Positions 9,434 to 17,873 of a stretch of 64,000 nt of DNA are shown piece after piece. This stretch comes from Sulfurimonas sp. (GTDB taxonomy: Bacteria > Campylobacterota > Campylobacteria > Campylobacterales > Sulfurimonadaceae). Every line of letters starts with the position of its first letter. Position 1 is the first letter of the stretch. The notes below the pieces were generated by a model. The model was not told the DNA's origin and searched no databases. It worked only from the letters and a program-made list of their open reading frames with translations. The stretch spans positions 62,001 to 126,000 of the forward strand of contig JAUZSC010000037.1 of NCBI GenBank assembly GCA_030949825.1, given 5' to 3'. The position numbers were made by a program, and so were the translations under genes.

Positions 9434-10056
9434 TGATTTTTTTGCACCTTTTTCATTAGGTCAATAAACATAGGGTGTGCATTTGCGATTTTTTTGAGTT
9501 GATGCGTTGAGTTGATTTTAAAAACACCTTGTTTATTAATGAAGATATCGGCTTTTATATCGCTTCGGGTTTTAAGATCGAGTACTCTAAAACTTAGGTT
9601 GTCTAAAACAAGAGGTGCTTTACCTTTGTCTTTAAAATAAGTTAAGACCATGTGGTAGCCACCGGTATATTGATCATATACAGTCGTTATAAATAATTTT
9701 TTTTCGTTAAATCCCAGTTTTAAAAGCGTAAAGTATTTTATGATTACATAATCTTCACAGTCTCCATAACCAGCAATCAAAAACTCTTTAGGACTTGCCC
9801 AGTAGTCCTCTTTTTTTTGCATAACATCATCATACTGTGGTAAAAGCTGATTGAGATAGTTGTTTACAATATTTAATTGTTTTGTTTTGTTATAAGTTTT
9901 AAAGAGTGCAACTTTTTTTTGATAATCCATCGCTCTATTTTTAGATATACGGTTGGCAGACTTCTCAATATGAAGAAATTCATCAGGACTAAAGTGAGGA
10001 TAATCAGCAGCATTAATAATAAAAGGTAGACAAAGAAAGAAAAATAATTTAAACAT
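9430..10056 (-). CDS. Periplasmic transglutaminase-like cysteine protease (LapG-like)
   Basis: A 208-residue protein with a signal peptide (hydrophobic residues 2-14, ending INAADYP) and the bacterial transglutaminase-like cysteine protease signature AGYGDCEDYVIIKYFTLLKLG (Cys near residue 97), followed by a His in GGYHMVLTY and an Asp in LVLDNL, forming a Cys-His-Asp triad. Family members such as LapG cleave surface adhesins under c-di-GMP control. No LapD-like receptor or adhesin is visible in this window, so the substrate is unknown. Confidence 0.8.
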   Translation of the reverse strand: MFKLFFFLCLPFIINAADYPHFSPDEFLHIEKSANRISKNRAMDYQKKVALFKTYNKTKQLNIVNNYLNQLLPQYDDVMQKKEDYWASPKEFLIAGYGDCEDYVIIKYFTLLKLGFNEKKLFITTVYDQYTGGYHMVLTYFKDKGKAPLVLDNLSFRVLDLKTRSDIKADIFINKQGVFKINSTHQLKKIANAHPMFIDLMKKVQKNH

Positions 10057-10111
10057 ACTGACATTATAGTGAAATTGTGTTAGTTTAAGCTAACTGTTAT
10101 TAAAAAATAAC

Positions 10112-10117
10112 TATAAT
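10112..10117 (+). promoter_or_regulatory. -10 element for tRNA-Ser
   Basis: TATAAT lies 13 bases before the mature 5' end of the tRNA, a typical distance for a short-leader tRNA promoter. Confidence 0.55.
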
Positions 10118-10130
10118 CACGCTCTTCAAA

Positions 10131-10220
10131 GGAGAAGTGGGTGAGCGGTTGAAACCACATCCCTGCTAAGGATGCGTATGGGTAACTGTACCGAGAGTTC
10201 GAATCTCTCCTTCTCCACCA
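10131..10220 (+). tRNA. tRNA-Ser (anticodon GCU)
   Basis: A 90-base class II tRNA. The acceptor stem GGAGAAG (10131-10137) pairs with CTTCTCC (10210-10216). The anticodon stem CATCC/GGATG holds loop CTGCTAA with anticodon GCT at 10165-10167. There is a long variable arm, and a T arm GAGAG-TTCGAAT-CTCTC. The CCA end is encoded (10218-10220). The discriminator base reads A rather than the G usual for serine tRNAs, which could be real or an error. Mobile-element debris begins directly downstream. Confidence 0.95.
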
Positions 10221-10310
10221 CGAAGATTAAATTCCTTTTAGTTCCGTTATAATCCTTTTAAGACTATTTTGCTGTTACCTATTTGTTGCCTTTTTTTCAA
10301 GGACAAGATA

Positions 10311-10388
10311 TTGGCAGAAACTACAGATATACTTTATGACAAAGACTACAGTAGTAAATATGATGGTGTTTACTTCCTTGAAAAGTAA
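10311..10388 (+). pseudogene. Possible N-terminal stub of a tyrosine-recombinase integrase
   Basis: A TTG at 10311 opens 25 codons ending in TAA. The product contains YSSKYDGVYFLEK, which resembles the KYxGVYY(R)..NGDK opening of Campylobacterota phage-type integrases, and it sits ~90 bases after tRNA-Ser, a classic attachment site. A TATAAT at ~10249 could be the old promoter. No catalytic domain follows. The rest of 10221-10582 shows nothing else I can identify. This is a weak call from short similarity plus position. Confidence 0.3.
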
Positions 10389-10582
10389 AATGCATTTGCT
10401 CTAAAAGTTTAATAGCATAACAAAGAACTTGTGTAGTCCAGAGTAAGATTGTACTTTTGGGGACATTATATTTAAATATTTGTCAAACTTCAAAGAATAC
10501 TCTTTTTGTTAATTTTTATAGCATTATAAAATCGCTATTATGTTATAAATAAAAAATATTTTTATTATAACTAAGGATTAAA

Positions 10583-10849
10583 ATGAAAAATACATATGTT
10601 ACTTTAACACTATTTTTTCTTTTACTCCTGAGTCAAAATAATCTGTATTCTTTTGAAAAAAATTCTATTTTAGATGAAAAATTAATAGGCGTTTACAAAT
10701 CTAAAAACACTCAAAAAATGTTCTTTTTAAGAGAAGAAAGTGCAAGAAGTAAAAATATTAATGGTGTCGATTTTTTAGAAATAAACTTCCCTGATAAAAC
10801 TAAGATCTTTAAATACAAAATAGATAATAAAAAAACTAATATTAAATGA
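10583..10849 (+). CDS. Small exported protein of unknown function
   Basis: An 88-residue product with a clear signal peptide (MKNTYVTLTLFFLLLLSQNN, residues 1-20) followed by a short basic, hydrophilic region. AAGGATTAAA precedes the ATG. I do not recognise the family. The gene ends just before the IS200-like remnant, so its 3' end may have been cut by that insertion. It lies within the mobile-element cluster and may be accessory. Confidence 0.45.
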   Translation: MKNTYVTLTLFFLLLLSQNNLYSFEKNSILDEKLIGVYKSKNTQKMFFLREESARSKNINGVDFLEINFPDKTKIFKYKIDNKKTNIK

Positions 10850-10927
10850 TGTTGAGCCAAAGAGTAGATATAAAGATTCACATATGATTTTTGAATTTTG
10901 TAAAAGTAGAGGTTTTAAAAATCAATA

Positions 10928-11993
10928 AGTGCCTAACCAAAATTAATGACATAAAACTGGATTGAAAAATGCTTAGAGAAATATATGAGATATATAAGCC
11001 TAAAACAAGAAGTAATACAGCAATTACAAGAAGTTATAAAAACAAATAAAAAACATAAGAGTAGAATGAGAGCTCAAGCACTTCTATTGAGTAATCAAGG
11101 GAAAAAAGTTCAAGAAATAGTAGAAATAATTGGATATTCACAAAGAACACTCTATCGGTGGTTTGATAGATTTAATCAAGATAATATAAGTACAGTTCAT
11201 GAGTTGGCAGGTAGAGGGAGAAAGCCTAAATTAACAATAGCTAAACATGAGTCTTCAATCAAGATGTATATAAAAAAACTATAATGTAAATGAGATTCTA
11301 TTAGCCTTAGAAAAAGAGTTCACTTCTCTTGAAGTAAGCAAACGAACTTTAAAAAGATTTTTTAGAAAGATTGGTCTTAGCTATAAGAGAGCTAAAAAGG
11401 TCATTATGAAAAATAGTAAATGGAAAAACTATTTCGATAGGTTTATTCAGCTTAAAATGCTTAGAGAATGGGTAAAAGAAGGACTTTGTGAACTCTCCTT
11501 TTATGATGAAAGTGGTTTTTCACTTAATTCAAATATTCCGTATAGATGGTCGGCAGTTGGGACACCTGCACTTATCCCATCAATAAGATTTACAAAAAGA
11601 ATTAATGTACTTGGATTTCTTAATACAGATAAAAAAAGTGTATTTTATAAAATGCTTACTGGAAAAGTTGATACTGATGTTGTTATAGGTTTTTTTGATG
11701 AATTTGCTAAACAAATTAAAAAAACAACTATCTGTGTATTAGATAACGCCTCAACTCACACTAGTAAAAAGTTTAAAGCTAAGCTTCAAGAATGGAAAGA
11801 GTTGGGATTACATATATTATACTTGCCACCTTACTCCCCAGAGCTAAATCCTATTGAGATGCTCTGGAGAGAAATGAAATATACATGGACGGATTTGAAT
11901 GCTATGGACTCATTTGATAACTTTCATGAGCACATTAAAAAAAATGCTTGATGGCTTCGGTTCAGAATATGACATTAATTTTGGTTAGGCACT
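10928..11993 (+). mobile_element. IS630-family insertion sequence, complete, with TA target duplication
   Basis: Terminal inverted repeats of 21 bases match perfectly: left 10928-10948 beginning AGTGCCTAACC, right 11973-11993 ending GGTTAGGCACT. Each end is flanked by TA (10926-10927 and 11994-11995), the TA duplication expected of IS630/Tc1-mariner elements. Total 1066 bases. It is inserted into the tnpA gene of an IS200-like element and carries one transposase gene. The exact inverted repeats and intact TA flanks suggest a recent insertion. Confidence 0.9.
10985..11988 (+). CDS. IS630-family transposase (frame broken at two A runs)
   Basis: The first part (10985-11284) carries helix-turn-helix DNA-binding segments (VQEIVEIIGYSQRTLYRWFDRF). 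The later part has the DDE domain: SFYDESGFSL, then CVLDNASTHTSKK, and YLPPYSPELNPIEMLWREMKY near the end, giving the D-D-E triad of IS630. The frame breaks at seven A (11272-11278) and eight A (11937-11944). Removing one A at each gives a continuous protein ending DGFGSEYDINFG at 11988, inside the right inverted repeat. Some IS630 elements do use frameshifting, but many other genes here show the same A-run breaks. Confidence 0.85.
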
Positions 11994-12410
11994 TACCATT
12001 TAGTATTTCCAGCAAAATACAGAAGAAAAGTATTTAGCCAAGGTATCGAAGATACCTTGGTAAATGTTTGTATCGAGATATCTGAAAGATATGAGATTAA
12101 TTTTTTAGAGATAGGAAATGATGAAGACCATGTGCATTTTTTAGTGCAAAGTGTACCAAAAATGACAGTAACACGAATTGTGCAAATAATAAAAAAGTAT
12201 CACAGCAAGAGAAGTTTTTGCAAAACACCCTGAAGTGAAAAAACATCTCTGGGGTGGGAGTCTTTGGACAAGTGGTTTTTACGCAAATACTGTTGGGCAA
12301 TTTGCAAATGAAGAAACCATAAGGAATTATGTTCGAGATCAAGGAAAGAAATATACAAAGGTGCATACTAGTCAGTTGTTATTTGACTTGTAAGCTCAAA
12401 CGAAAGTGAT

Positions 12411-12433
12411 ACCCCGTACCCTTGGGTCGGGGT
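12411..12433 (+). repeat. Right-end hairpin of the IS200-like element
   Basis: An imperfect palindrome, ACCCC-GT-ACCC-TT-GGGT-C-GGGGT, lies 17 bases after the tnpA stop codon. IS200/IS605 elements end in such subterminal hairpins recognised by TnpA, so this probably marks the right end. Confidence 0.6.
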
Positions 12434-13014
12434 TGTTCATTCTAAAAGTATTCGAAAATGCTCGAAACTATTGGAGAATTATAATGAGTGTGCCAAGCAA
12501 AGCTAAGGCAATCAAGCTGGACAATCCAGCTCAGGTAAAGATTAGCCATCAGCCTGAAACCAAACTACACATATTAGGCGGTAACAAATAATATGAAGCT
12601 GTAGTAAGGGCAGTCTATCAGCCACAATGCTTCGGCGTGAAGGTGTTGAGCCCCGTAATATTTATCGTCACACCTGACCAAAGTCTTCATTTACTGGAAG
12701 TCAGCATTTATATAAGCGAAATTAAAAAGTGTTTTTCTAGTTTTTAACACTAGCCCAATAAAAGAAGAAAAGGTTAGCTTAGACAAGAGGTGTCGGGGTC
12801 TAAGTCCGTAGCGGGTAGATGAATTGATTGTTTTGGAACTTGGGAGAGCCTTGTGATTTCTGAATGTTATGCCTAGAGCCGAAGAGGTTAGGGTGTAATT
12901 TCACAAGGCAGTCGGATTAATCCATAGTAGAGGTGTAAATAGGGTAATGCCTATTGAGGTTGAAATAAACCACTCGAAGGGATTAACAATTTAATGTAAG
13001 GAGGTAACTTAACA

Positions 13015-14358
13015 ATGTCAAACTCGGAGTTGAATAACACTTTGTATAAATTATCTTCTCTATCAAAGTGTGCGAAAGAGAATAAAACATTTCAGTTTGA
13101 GAGCTTAGCTCATCATCTAAATGTAGAGTTCCTAAAAGATTGCTACAACAACCTTGCTAGAAACAAGGCAGTAGGAATAGATAAAGTAAGCTGGCAAGAT
13201 TATAATAGTAATTTGGATGAAAATCTGAGAAAGCTAGTGCAAAGATTGAAAAATAAATCTTTTAGACCACTTCCTGCAAAAGAGTGTATATCCCTAAAGG
13301 GAATAGTGAAACAAGACCCTTAGGAATTTCAACTATTGAAAATAAGATAGTAGAGAGTGGTATATCACAAATATTGCAAAGTATCTATGAGATGGACTTT
13401 TTAGATTGCTCTTATGGTTTTAGACCAAAAAGAAATACACATCAAGCACTTAACCAAATAGATACAACTATTATGAGTAAACCTGTAAATCATATTGTAG
13501 AAGCAGACATCAAAGGTTTCTTTGATAATGTAAACCACAATATGTTGATAGAGTTCCTAAATATTAGAATAAAAGACAGTAGTTTGATATTTCTAATAAA
13601 GAGATTTCTAAAAGCAGGATATATTGATGATAATCTACTTATTAAAACAGATGTAGGTACTCCTCAAGGAAGTATCTTAAGTCCACTATTAGCTAATATA
13701 TTTTTGCACTATGTTTTAGATACTTGGTTTGAAAAAGAGGTAAAAACACATATCAGAGGATACTGCGAACTTGTTCGCTACGCCGATGATTTCGTATGCT
13801 TAGTTCAATATAAAGATGATGCTAATAAAATAGTATCAGCACTATACAAACGATTTAACAAATATGGATTAACGCTACATCCTGATAAAACAAGAGTCTT
13901 CTCGTTTGGTAGATTTGAAAGAGGTAACTCTCAAAATAAAAATCGTAAAGCCAATACATTTGACTTTTTAGGTTTTACTCACTTTAGTGATAAAACAAGA
14001 AAAGGATACTTTAAAGTAGGGCGAAAAACAGCAATGAAGAAATTTAGAGCTAAAATAAAAGAGTTGAATATTTGGTTAAAACAGATAAGAAACTTAGTCC
14101 CTACAAAAGAGTGGTGGAAAATACTACAAGCTAAACTAAGAGGACACTTTCAATACTATGGAGTAAGTGGAAACTTCCCATCTATTAAAAGGTATTACTC
14201 TTTAGCTTTAAAAATGGTTCATAAATGGTTAAATCGTAGAAGCCAGAAGAAAAGTATGAGTTGGAGTAAATTTATATAATTACTTAACTCTATACCCACT
14301 TCCACAACCAAGTATAAAACATAATTTCTACACTTTATCTCATAAGTTTGTGAGTTAA
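13015..14358 (+). CDS. ltrA: Group II intron reverse transcriptase/maturase (apparent frameshifts)
   Basis: Two overlapping frames and a C-terminal tail form one protein of ~445 residues. RT blocks: NKAVGIDKVSWQDY, then IPKGNSETRPLGI, AFLD-type block EADIKGFFDNVNH, GTPQGSILSPLLANIFLHYVLD, and the catalytic YADDFVCL (near 13780). A GIIM maturase domain follows (KLRGHFQYYGVSGN). The first break is at 13278-13281, where one A seems missing. The second is near 14271, after which another frame continues NYLTLYPLPQPSIKHNFYTL to a stop at 14356-14358. No HNH endonuclease domain is visible. A GGAGG site precedes the ATG. Confidence 0.85.
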
Positions 14359-14364
14359 ATTGAA

Positions 14365-14397
14365 GAGCCGTATGAGGGAAATCTTCAAGTACGGTTC
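14365..14397 (+). ncRNA. Group II intron domain V
   Basis: GAGCCGTA (14365-14372) pairs with TACGGTTC (14390-14397) around an internal region and a GGGAAATC-type loop. Length (33 bases), position after the maturase ORF and the AGC-containing lower stem fit catalytic domain V. A GC-rich hairpin with a bulged A (domain VI-like) follows at 14400-14420. Confidence 0.8.
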
Positions 14398-14453
14398 TGT
14401 GAGGGGCATTCTGCACCTCCGAAATATTAAATTAAATAAAAAGGAGGGTGGCG

Positions 14454-15305
14454 ATGTCTACTCTACAAAAAATGCATAAAGTCTACATAGAACTAACATC
14501 AAAATGTGGACTCTCATGTGACTTTTGTCCCTCAGCATCTAGGACGCTATCAAGTATGGAAGTAGAAACTTTTAGGAAGATAAACCAAGAAGTAAAAGCT
14601 TTTACAAAGGACATTACCTACCATGTAGTAGGCGATCCTTTTTTAGTTGAGAACATTACTGAGTACTTAGACATTAGCCATGAAGCAGGTCTTCGAGTGC
14701 ATATTACAACAGCAGGGTATTATCTTGAGCCTTGGCATGTCCAAGCATTGAATCACCCTTGTATAAAACAAATAAACTTCTCACTCAATAGTTATAGAGG
14801 AAATAAACTCCCAATATCTTTAGAAGCGTACATAGAAAAAATAGCTGATTTTACACTTGGATTTAGAAAACTCAATACAAAGTCTTTTATAAATTTCAGA
14901 CTATGGAACAAAGATGATGATAACTCTCAAGTCGAGTACAACACACAGGTCAAAAAAATAATGGCTGAAAAATTAGGAGTAGAGTTATCAGATGCTAGGC
15001 GTCTAATGTATAAAACACTTTTTGATTTTGACTCACTTTTTGAATGGCCTTCTTTAGATATGCCATATGTGGGAGATACAGGAACCTGTCATGGACTTAC
15101 TGGACAGATGGCAATTTTGAGTTCAGGAGAGGTCGTGCCTTGCTGTTTTGACTATGAGGCTATTGTAAACCTTGGTAATGTCAAAGAAATGGACTTAGCT
15201 AGCATCTTAGATACGCCTCGTGCAAAAAATATGATACAAGGCTTTAAAGAAGGAATTATTACCGAAGACTTATGTAAACATTGTAGTTATCGCTTAAAGT
15301 TTTAA
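14454..15305 (+). CDS. Radical SAM protein with SPASM-like C-terminal cluster
   Basis: A ~283-residue enzyme. The N-terminal ELTSKCGLSCDFCPSA supplies the CxxxCxxC motif for the SAM-cleaving [4Fe-4S] cluster. C-terminal cysteines in GTCHGLTGQM, EVVPCCFDYE and EDLCKHCSYRL look like an auxiliary SPASM/twitch cluster. The family includes peptide- and cofactor-modifying enzymes; the substrate is unknown and no precursor peptide is visible next to it. I choose ATG 14454 because AAGGAGG at 14441-14447 is six bases upstream; a GTG at 14448 has no spacing. It lies directly downstream of the group II intron. Confidence 0.8.
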   Translation: MSTLQKMHKVYIELTSKCGLSCDFCPSASRTLSSMEVETFRKINQEVKAFTKDITYHVVGDPFLVENITEYLDISHEAGLRVHITTAGYYLEPWHVQALNHPCIKQINFSLNSYRGNKLPISLEAYIEKIADFTLGFRKLNTKSFINFRLWNKDDDNSQVEYNTQVKKIMAEKLGVELSDARRLMYKTLFDFDSLFEWPSLDMPYVGDTGTCHGLTGQMAILSSGEVVPCCFDYEAIVNLGNVKEMDLASILDTPRAKNMIQGFKEGIITEDLCKHCSYRLKF

Positions 15306-15698
15306 ACAGGCTCATTATTTTTCGATACAAGTTTTCCATGCTCAAAAATTTCTTGTTTTATAACTTCACCAGTAGCATTATAGGTTAAACACTCACCGTG
15401 TAATTTACCCTCAGAGTAAGTTTTAGTGCTTTTGACAGTTTTATTATTTTTAGAAACCATATACTTTGTTTCGATTCCATGACGCTTGCCATCTACAAAG
15501 TGATCTTCTTTTTGTGTGAACACCTTCGTGATTTATATGTATAATCTTTCTAACACCATCTTCGAGCGTAATGTATTCTTTTACATAGGCATTTTTAGCA
15601 TCATAGAAGTGTTTGGTAACAAATGTACCTTCATAGGTGTAAGTTTCAGTTTTAACATTTTTACTCGGATAGCTGATTATTTTTTGGTTTTCTTTCAT
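15302..15698 (-). CDS. YwqK/MORN-repeat-like protein (apparent frameshift)
   Basis: Two minus-strand frames make one ~132-residue protein. The repeats (TYEGTFVTKHFYD, HFVDGKRHGIETKY, TYSEGKLHGECLTYNATGEVIKQEIFEHGKL) follow the MORN-variant pattern of YwqK-type proteins, often annotated as toxin-antitoxin immunity proteins. The frame change lies near 15520, where one base appears extra. The stop overlaps the end of the convergent radical SAM gene by four bases. I see no partner toxin nearby, so an antitoxin role is doubtful. Confidence 0.6.
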
Positions 15699-15725
15699 GG
15701 TATTCCTATTGTATATATATTTGTA

Positions 15726-16206
15726 TTATTTATGAGAAATACTTTTATTCAAAAGTTCTCCATCCACGCCCATCTTATAAGCCGCACCAAAGCCAAGAAC
15801 AAGACTTCTCTCTTGTGGAGATATTTTTATGATTTTAAAATCTTTCATAGAGCGTAAAAAGGAGAGTTTATCCCCGTATCTTGCATCAAAAAGTTTAAAA
15901 ATACTTTCTTCATTTGCCTGGGTAACAACTTCACAAACAGCGCTAAAGTAAAGTCTTTTTTCTCGCGTAAATATGCTCAGCAGTTGCTTCGTCTTCTATG
16001 ATGAGTATATGCGCTTTTTTAGTTTCTGCCATATTTGTAAAATGAGGAAGATTTGAGCTTACGCTTACAAAGTAATCTTGCTCAAGCTTAACAAATGGAG
16101 CATAGTTTGTAAGTGGCTCATTGTCCGTACTTGTAGATGAAATGACTAAACTAAACTTATTTTTGTCGAAATTCTCAAAGCTTTCTATAATCTCTTGGTT
16201 TTGCAT
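15726..16206 (-). CDS. HugZ-like heme-utilisation/pyridoxamine-phosphate-oxidase-fold protein (apparent frameshift)
   Basis: A ~159-residue split-barrel protein of the HugZ/pyridoxamine 5'-phosphate oxidase group. The N-terminal half reads SLVISSTSTDNEPLTNYAPF. After a break at six T (plus strand 15956-15961; one extra base), the other frame continues YFSAVCEVVTQANEES and ERSLVLGFGAAYKM, the C-terminal block typical of HugZ. Family members bind or degrade heme to recover iron. The ATG at 16204-16206 overlaps the stop of the upstream VOC gene (TAATG), so the two are coupled. Confidence 0.72.
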
Positions 16207-16664
16207 TAACACGAACCGCCTGTTGACCACTTACTATTTTTACTAAAAGTCGGTTCACAGCAACTTTCTCCTCCAGTAAATGAATCTCCACCAAATATTT
16301 CCATCTGTTCCATAGTATGGTAGTTTTCCCAAATAATATTTTGTGGATCTTCTACCCAATACTTTTTAGACTTAGCATAACAACACACCGCTTCATCTTG
16401 TTTTTCTCCAGATATTCCAGCATCTTTGAATCGTGTTTCAAGTTCTTGGACTTCTTCATCGCTATCTACTTGAATACCAAGGTGGTTAAGACCTTTTTTA
16501 GTGTCACTACCAAGAGATATCGCTAAATTCACTGCTGGTTCATCCACTAACCATTGCATATAATCATCTTTTACTTTTGTAGGTTCTACTCCAAAAAGGG
16601 CAGTATAAAATGTACGACTTTTTTCTAAATCTTCAACTGAAATATGTAGGTGTAATCTTTTCAA
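16206..16664 (-). CDS. ArsI/CadI-type VOC-family protein
   Basis: A 152-residue vicinal-oxygen-chelate protein. RLHLHISVEDLEKSRTFYTALFG, LNHLGIQVDSDEE, the vicinal pair VCCYAKSKKYWVEDP and IIWENYH match the ArsI/CadI group, in which two His and a Glu bind Fe(II) and the Cys pair binds trivalent organoarsenicals that are demethylated. The ~30-residue tail adds GGESCCEP and a final GGSC, so extra thiols could bind metal. It is coupled to the HugZ-like gene. No other ars gene is nearby, so arsenic specificity is inferred. Confidence 0.75.
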   Translation of the reverse strand: MKRLHLHISVEDLEKSRTFYTALFGVEPTKVKDDYMQWLVDEPAVNLAISLGSDTKKGLNHLGIQVDSDEEVQELETRFKDAGISGEKQDEAVCCYAKSKKYWVEDPQNIIWENYHTMEQMEIFGGDSFTGGESCCEPTFSKNSKWSTGGSC

Positions 16665-16731
16665 AATAATTTTCCTTAAATAATATGTAAAAATTGTATC
16701 AAAATACTCTTTAATGCCTTATATATAAAAA

Positions 16732-17340
16732 TTATATAATCCATTCTTTCATGGGAACCTTCATCTTTATTCTATAGCGAACTAATGGAAAAACAATAAA
16801 AAATGAGCCAATAGTCATGTATACGGGTAATAACATACTTTCAAGGTTCTGAATTTCTATAGCAAAAACAGCAATTAAAGATCCTAGAAAAAAGAGTATC
16901 CAAGCAAGAGGCTTTTCTTCATCTGGAGCGTTAAATACAAAGCGTATAGTTGGAATAAGCGCACAGAAGTCTGCAAAAATTGCGATGCTTATAGGAAAAA
17001 TTCCTGCGTTGTCTTTGAAAACATACCATGCTAAGATAGCGCTCACTCCTATAATCAAAGCGAATTTTTCTAGATTATCTGGTTTCATATTTTCCCCTTT
17101 AAAAAGAGTTAATATAAAAATGATTGTAGGATTTAGCATAAAAATTATTGTCATCATTTTAGTGACTTCATCTGCGGTCGAAGGAGTAATTATGAAAAAT
17201 GCAAAACCGATAACACTCCAAATAAACCAAGAAATAGGGTTGGGTTTTACAGTTCCTCGAAAAACACTTATAATATAAGGAATGATAGAGATTGCGAGAA
17301 TAAATTGTGCAATAGCAGCTAAAAAATATGTTTCTAAAAT
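16732..17340 (-). CDS. Multi-pass membrane protein, probable non-ATG start
   Basis: The frame is open from 17340 and gives ~202 residues with six to seven hydrophobic segments. The conserved-looking RGTVKPNPISWFIWSV lies near residue 30 and NPTIIFILTLFKG near 75. Function unknown; the layout is vaguely like small PQ-loop-type transporters, but I cannot name it. The only ATG codons lie ~55 residues in and would delete two helices. AAAAGGA six bases before an ATT at 17338-17340 suggests an ATT start, or a miscalled ATG. Nearby genes give no functional hint. Confidence 0.55.
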   Translation of the reverse strand: MLETYFLAAIAQFILAISIIPYIISVFRGTVKPNPISWFIWSVIGFAFFIITPSTADEVTKMMTIIFMLNPTIIFILTLFKGENMKPDNLEKFALIIGVSAILAWYVFKDNAGIFPISIAIFADFCALIPTIRFVFNAPDEEKPLAWILFFLGSLIAVFAIEIQNLESMLLPVYMTIGSFFIVFPLVRYRIKMKVPMKEWII

Positions 17341-17398
17341 TGGGTTTCCTTTTTATATACATTATACTATAATCCGATATTAAACATAAAGAGGAACA

Positions 17399-17854
17399 AT
17401 GCATACATATCAAATTTCGGCGACAGTACTAGAGGGTTATAAAATTGAGAAACTTAGTGAAGAAAGAATCAAGCTTTTAATAAACCAAGTTGATGAGCAG
17501 CTCGATGAGATGTCTCAAAACAAAGAGATATACAATCGTTTTTTAAAACAAGTTAAGGCACCACAAAAGATAGATAAGATTATTCTCTGGATACTTCTTA
17601 TGTCTAACGAAGATATATGTTTCGAGTACACAATTCAATGGAAAAAGGGTTTTAGAGATGTAATCCCATTAGGTGATTTAGCTGATTTATTACTCTACAG
17701 TATTCACTTGAAAAAAGTTAAAGATATTGAACTCGATGGACTTGATTACTTGTTAGAATATAATCATGATGGTATAGAAGAGATGGATCAATTTGCTTTT
17801 ACAAATGCCTTACTCTACATCCAAAAATCAAAAGAAGTAGAGATGGAGTTTTAA
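17399..17854 (+). CDS. Hypothetical protein, 151 residues
   Basis: A soluble, acidic, largely helical protein with no signal peptide or membrane segment; one stretch reads KIDKIILWILLMSNEDICFEYTIQWKKGF. GAGGAA precedes the ATG, and a TATAAT-like element (ACTATAATCC) lies ~30 bases upstream. It forms a single-gene unit ending in a strong hairpin terminator. I recognise no family. Confidence 0.6.
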   Translation: MHTYQISATVLEGYKIEKLSEERIKLLINQVDEQLDEMSQNKEIYNRFLKQVKAPQKIDKIILWILLMSNEDICFEYTIQWKKGFRDVIPLGDLADLLLYSIHLKKVKDIELDGLDYLLEYNHDGIEEMDQFAFTNALLYIQKSKEVEMEF

Positions 17855-17872
17855 CTTTAACTCCACTTTTTT
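17845..17872 (+). terminator. Rho-independent terminator
   Basis: GGAGTT (17845-17850) pairs with AACTCC (17859-17864) around an eight-base loop, followed by ACTTTTTT. The stem begins within the last codons of the 151-residue gene and ends just before the convergent selO stop. Confidence 0.75.
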
Positions 17873-17873
17873 A

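Larger units (their letters stand above)
10884..12393 (+). pseudogene. tnpA: IS200/IS605-type TnpA transposase, split by an IS630-family insertion
   Basis: Removing 10928-11993 and one TA copy joins the frame ...RGFKNQ to YHLVFPAKYRRKVF, the start of an IS200-type Y1/HUH transposase. The downstream part contains GNDEDHVHFLVQS (HUH-like motif), LWGGSLWTSGFYANTVG and NYVRDQGKKY. A further frame break lies at a run of six A (12191-12196); dropping one A restores KSITAREVFAKHPEVKK. The start is uncertain, with ATG at 10884 the first in frame. The gene is inactivated by the nested element whatever the status of the second break. Confidence 0.8.
12488..14424 (+). mobile_element. Group II intron (retroelement) with internal reverse transcriptase
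   Basis: The 5' end is placed at GTGTG (12488-12492), matching the GUGYG consensus. The ~520 bases before the ORF are non-coding and rich in stem-loops with typical group II blocks (AGGCAGTCGGA near 12911, CCATAGTAG near 12921). The ORF lies in domain IV, followed by domain V at 14365-14397 and a domain VI-like hairpin at 14400-14420. The 3' boundary is approximate. It sits directly after the IS200 remnant and upstream of a radical SAM gene whose coding sequence is not interrupted. Confidence 0.8.

Noticed and set aside
10985..11988. Programmed frameshifting in the IS630 transposase
   Set aside because: There are two breaks, one near the extreme C-terminus, with no evident stimulatory structure, and they follow the window-wide A-run pattern.
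12406..12591. 61-codon open frame within the intron 5' region
   Set aside because: It overlaps the IS200 right-end hairpin and the structured 5' domain of the group II intron, has no coding character and no ribosome site.
14454..15305. Radical SAM gene as a peptide (RiPP) maturase cluster
   Set aside because: No precursor peptide, protease or exporter gene is visible beside it; the neighbours are an intron and housekeeping-type genes.
15302..15698. YwqK-like protein as part of a toxin-antitoxin pair
   Set aside because: Neighbouring genes (radical SAM, HugZ-like) are not toxins, and MORN-variant repeats occur in many unrelated proteins.
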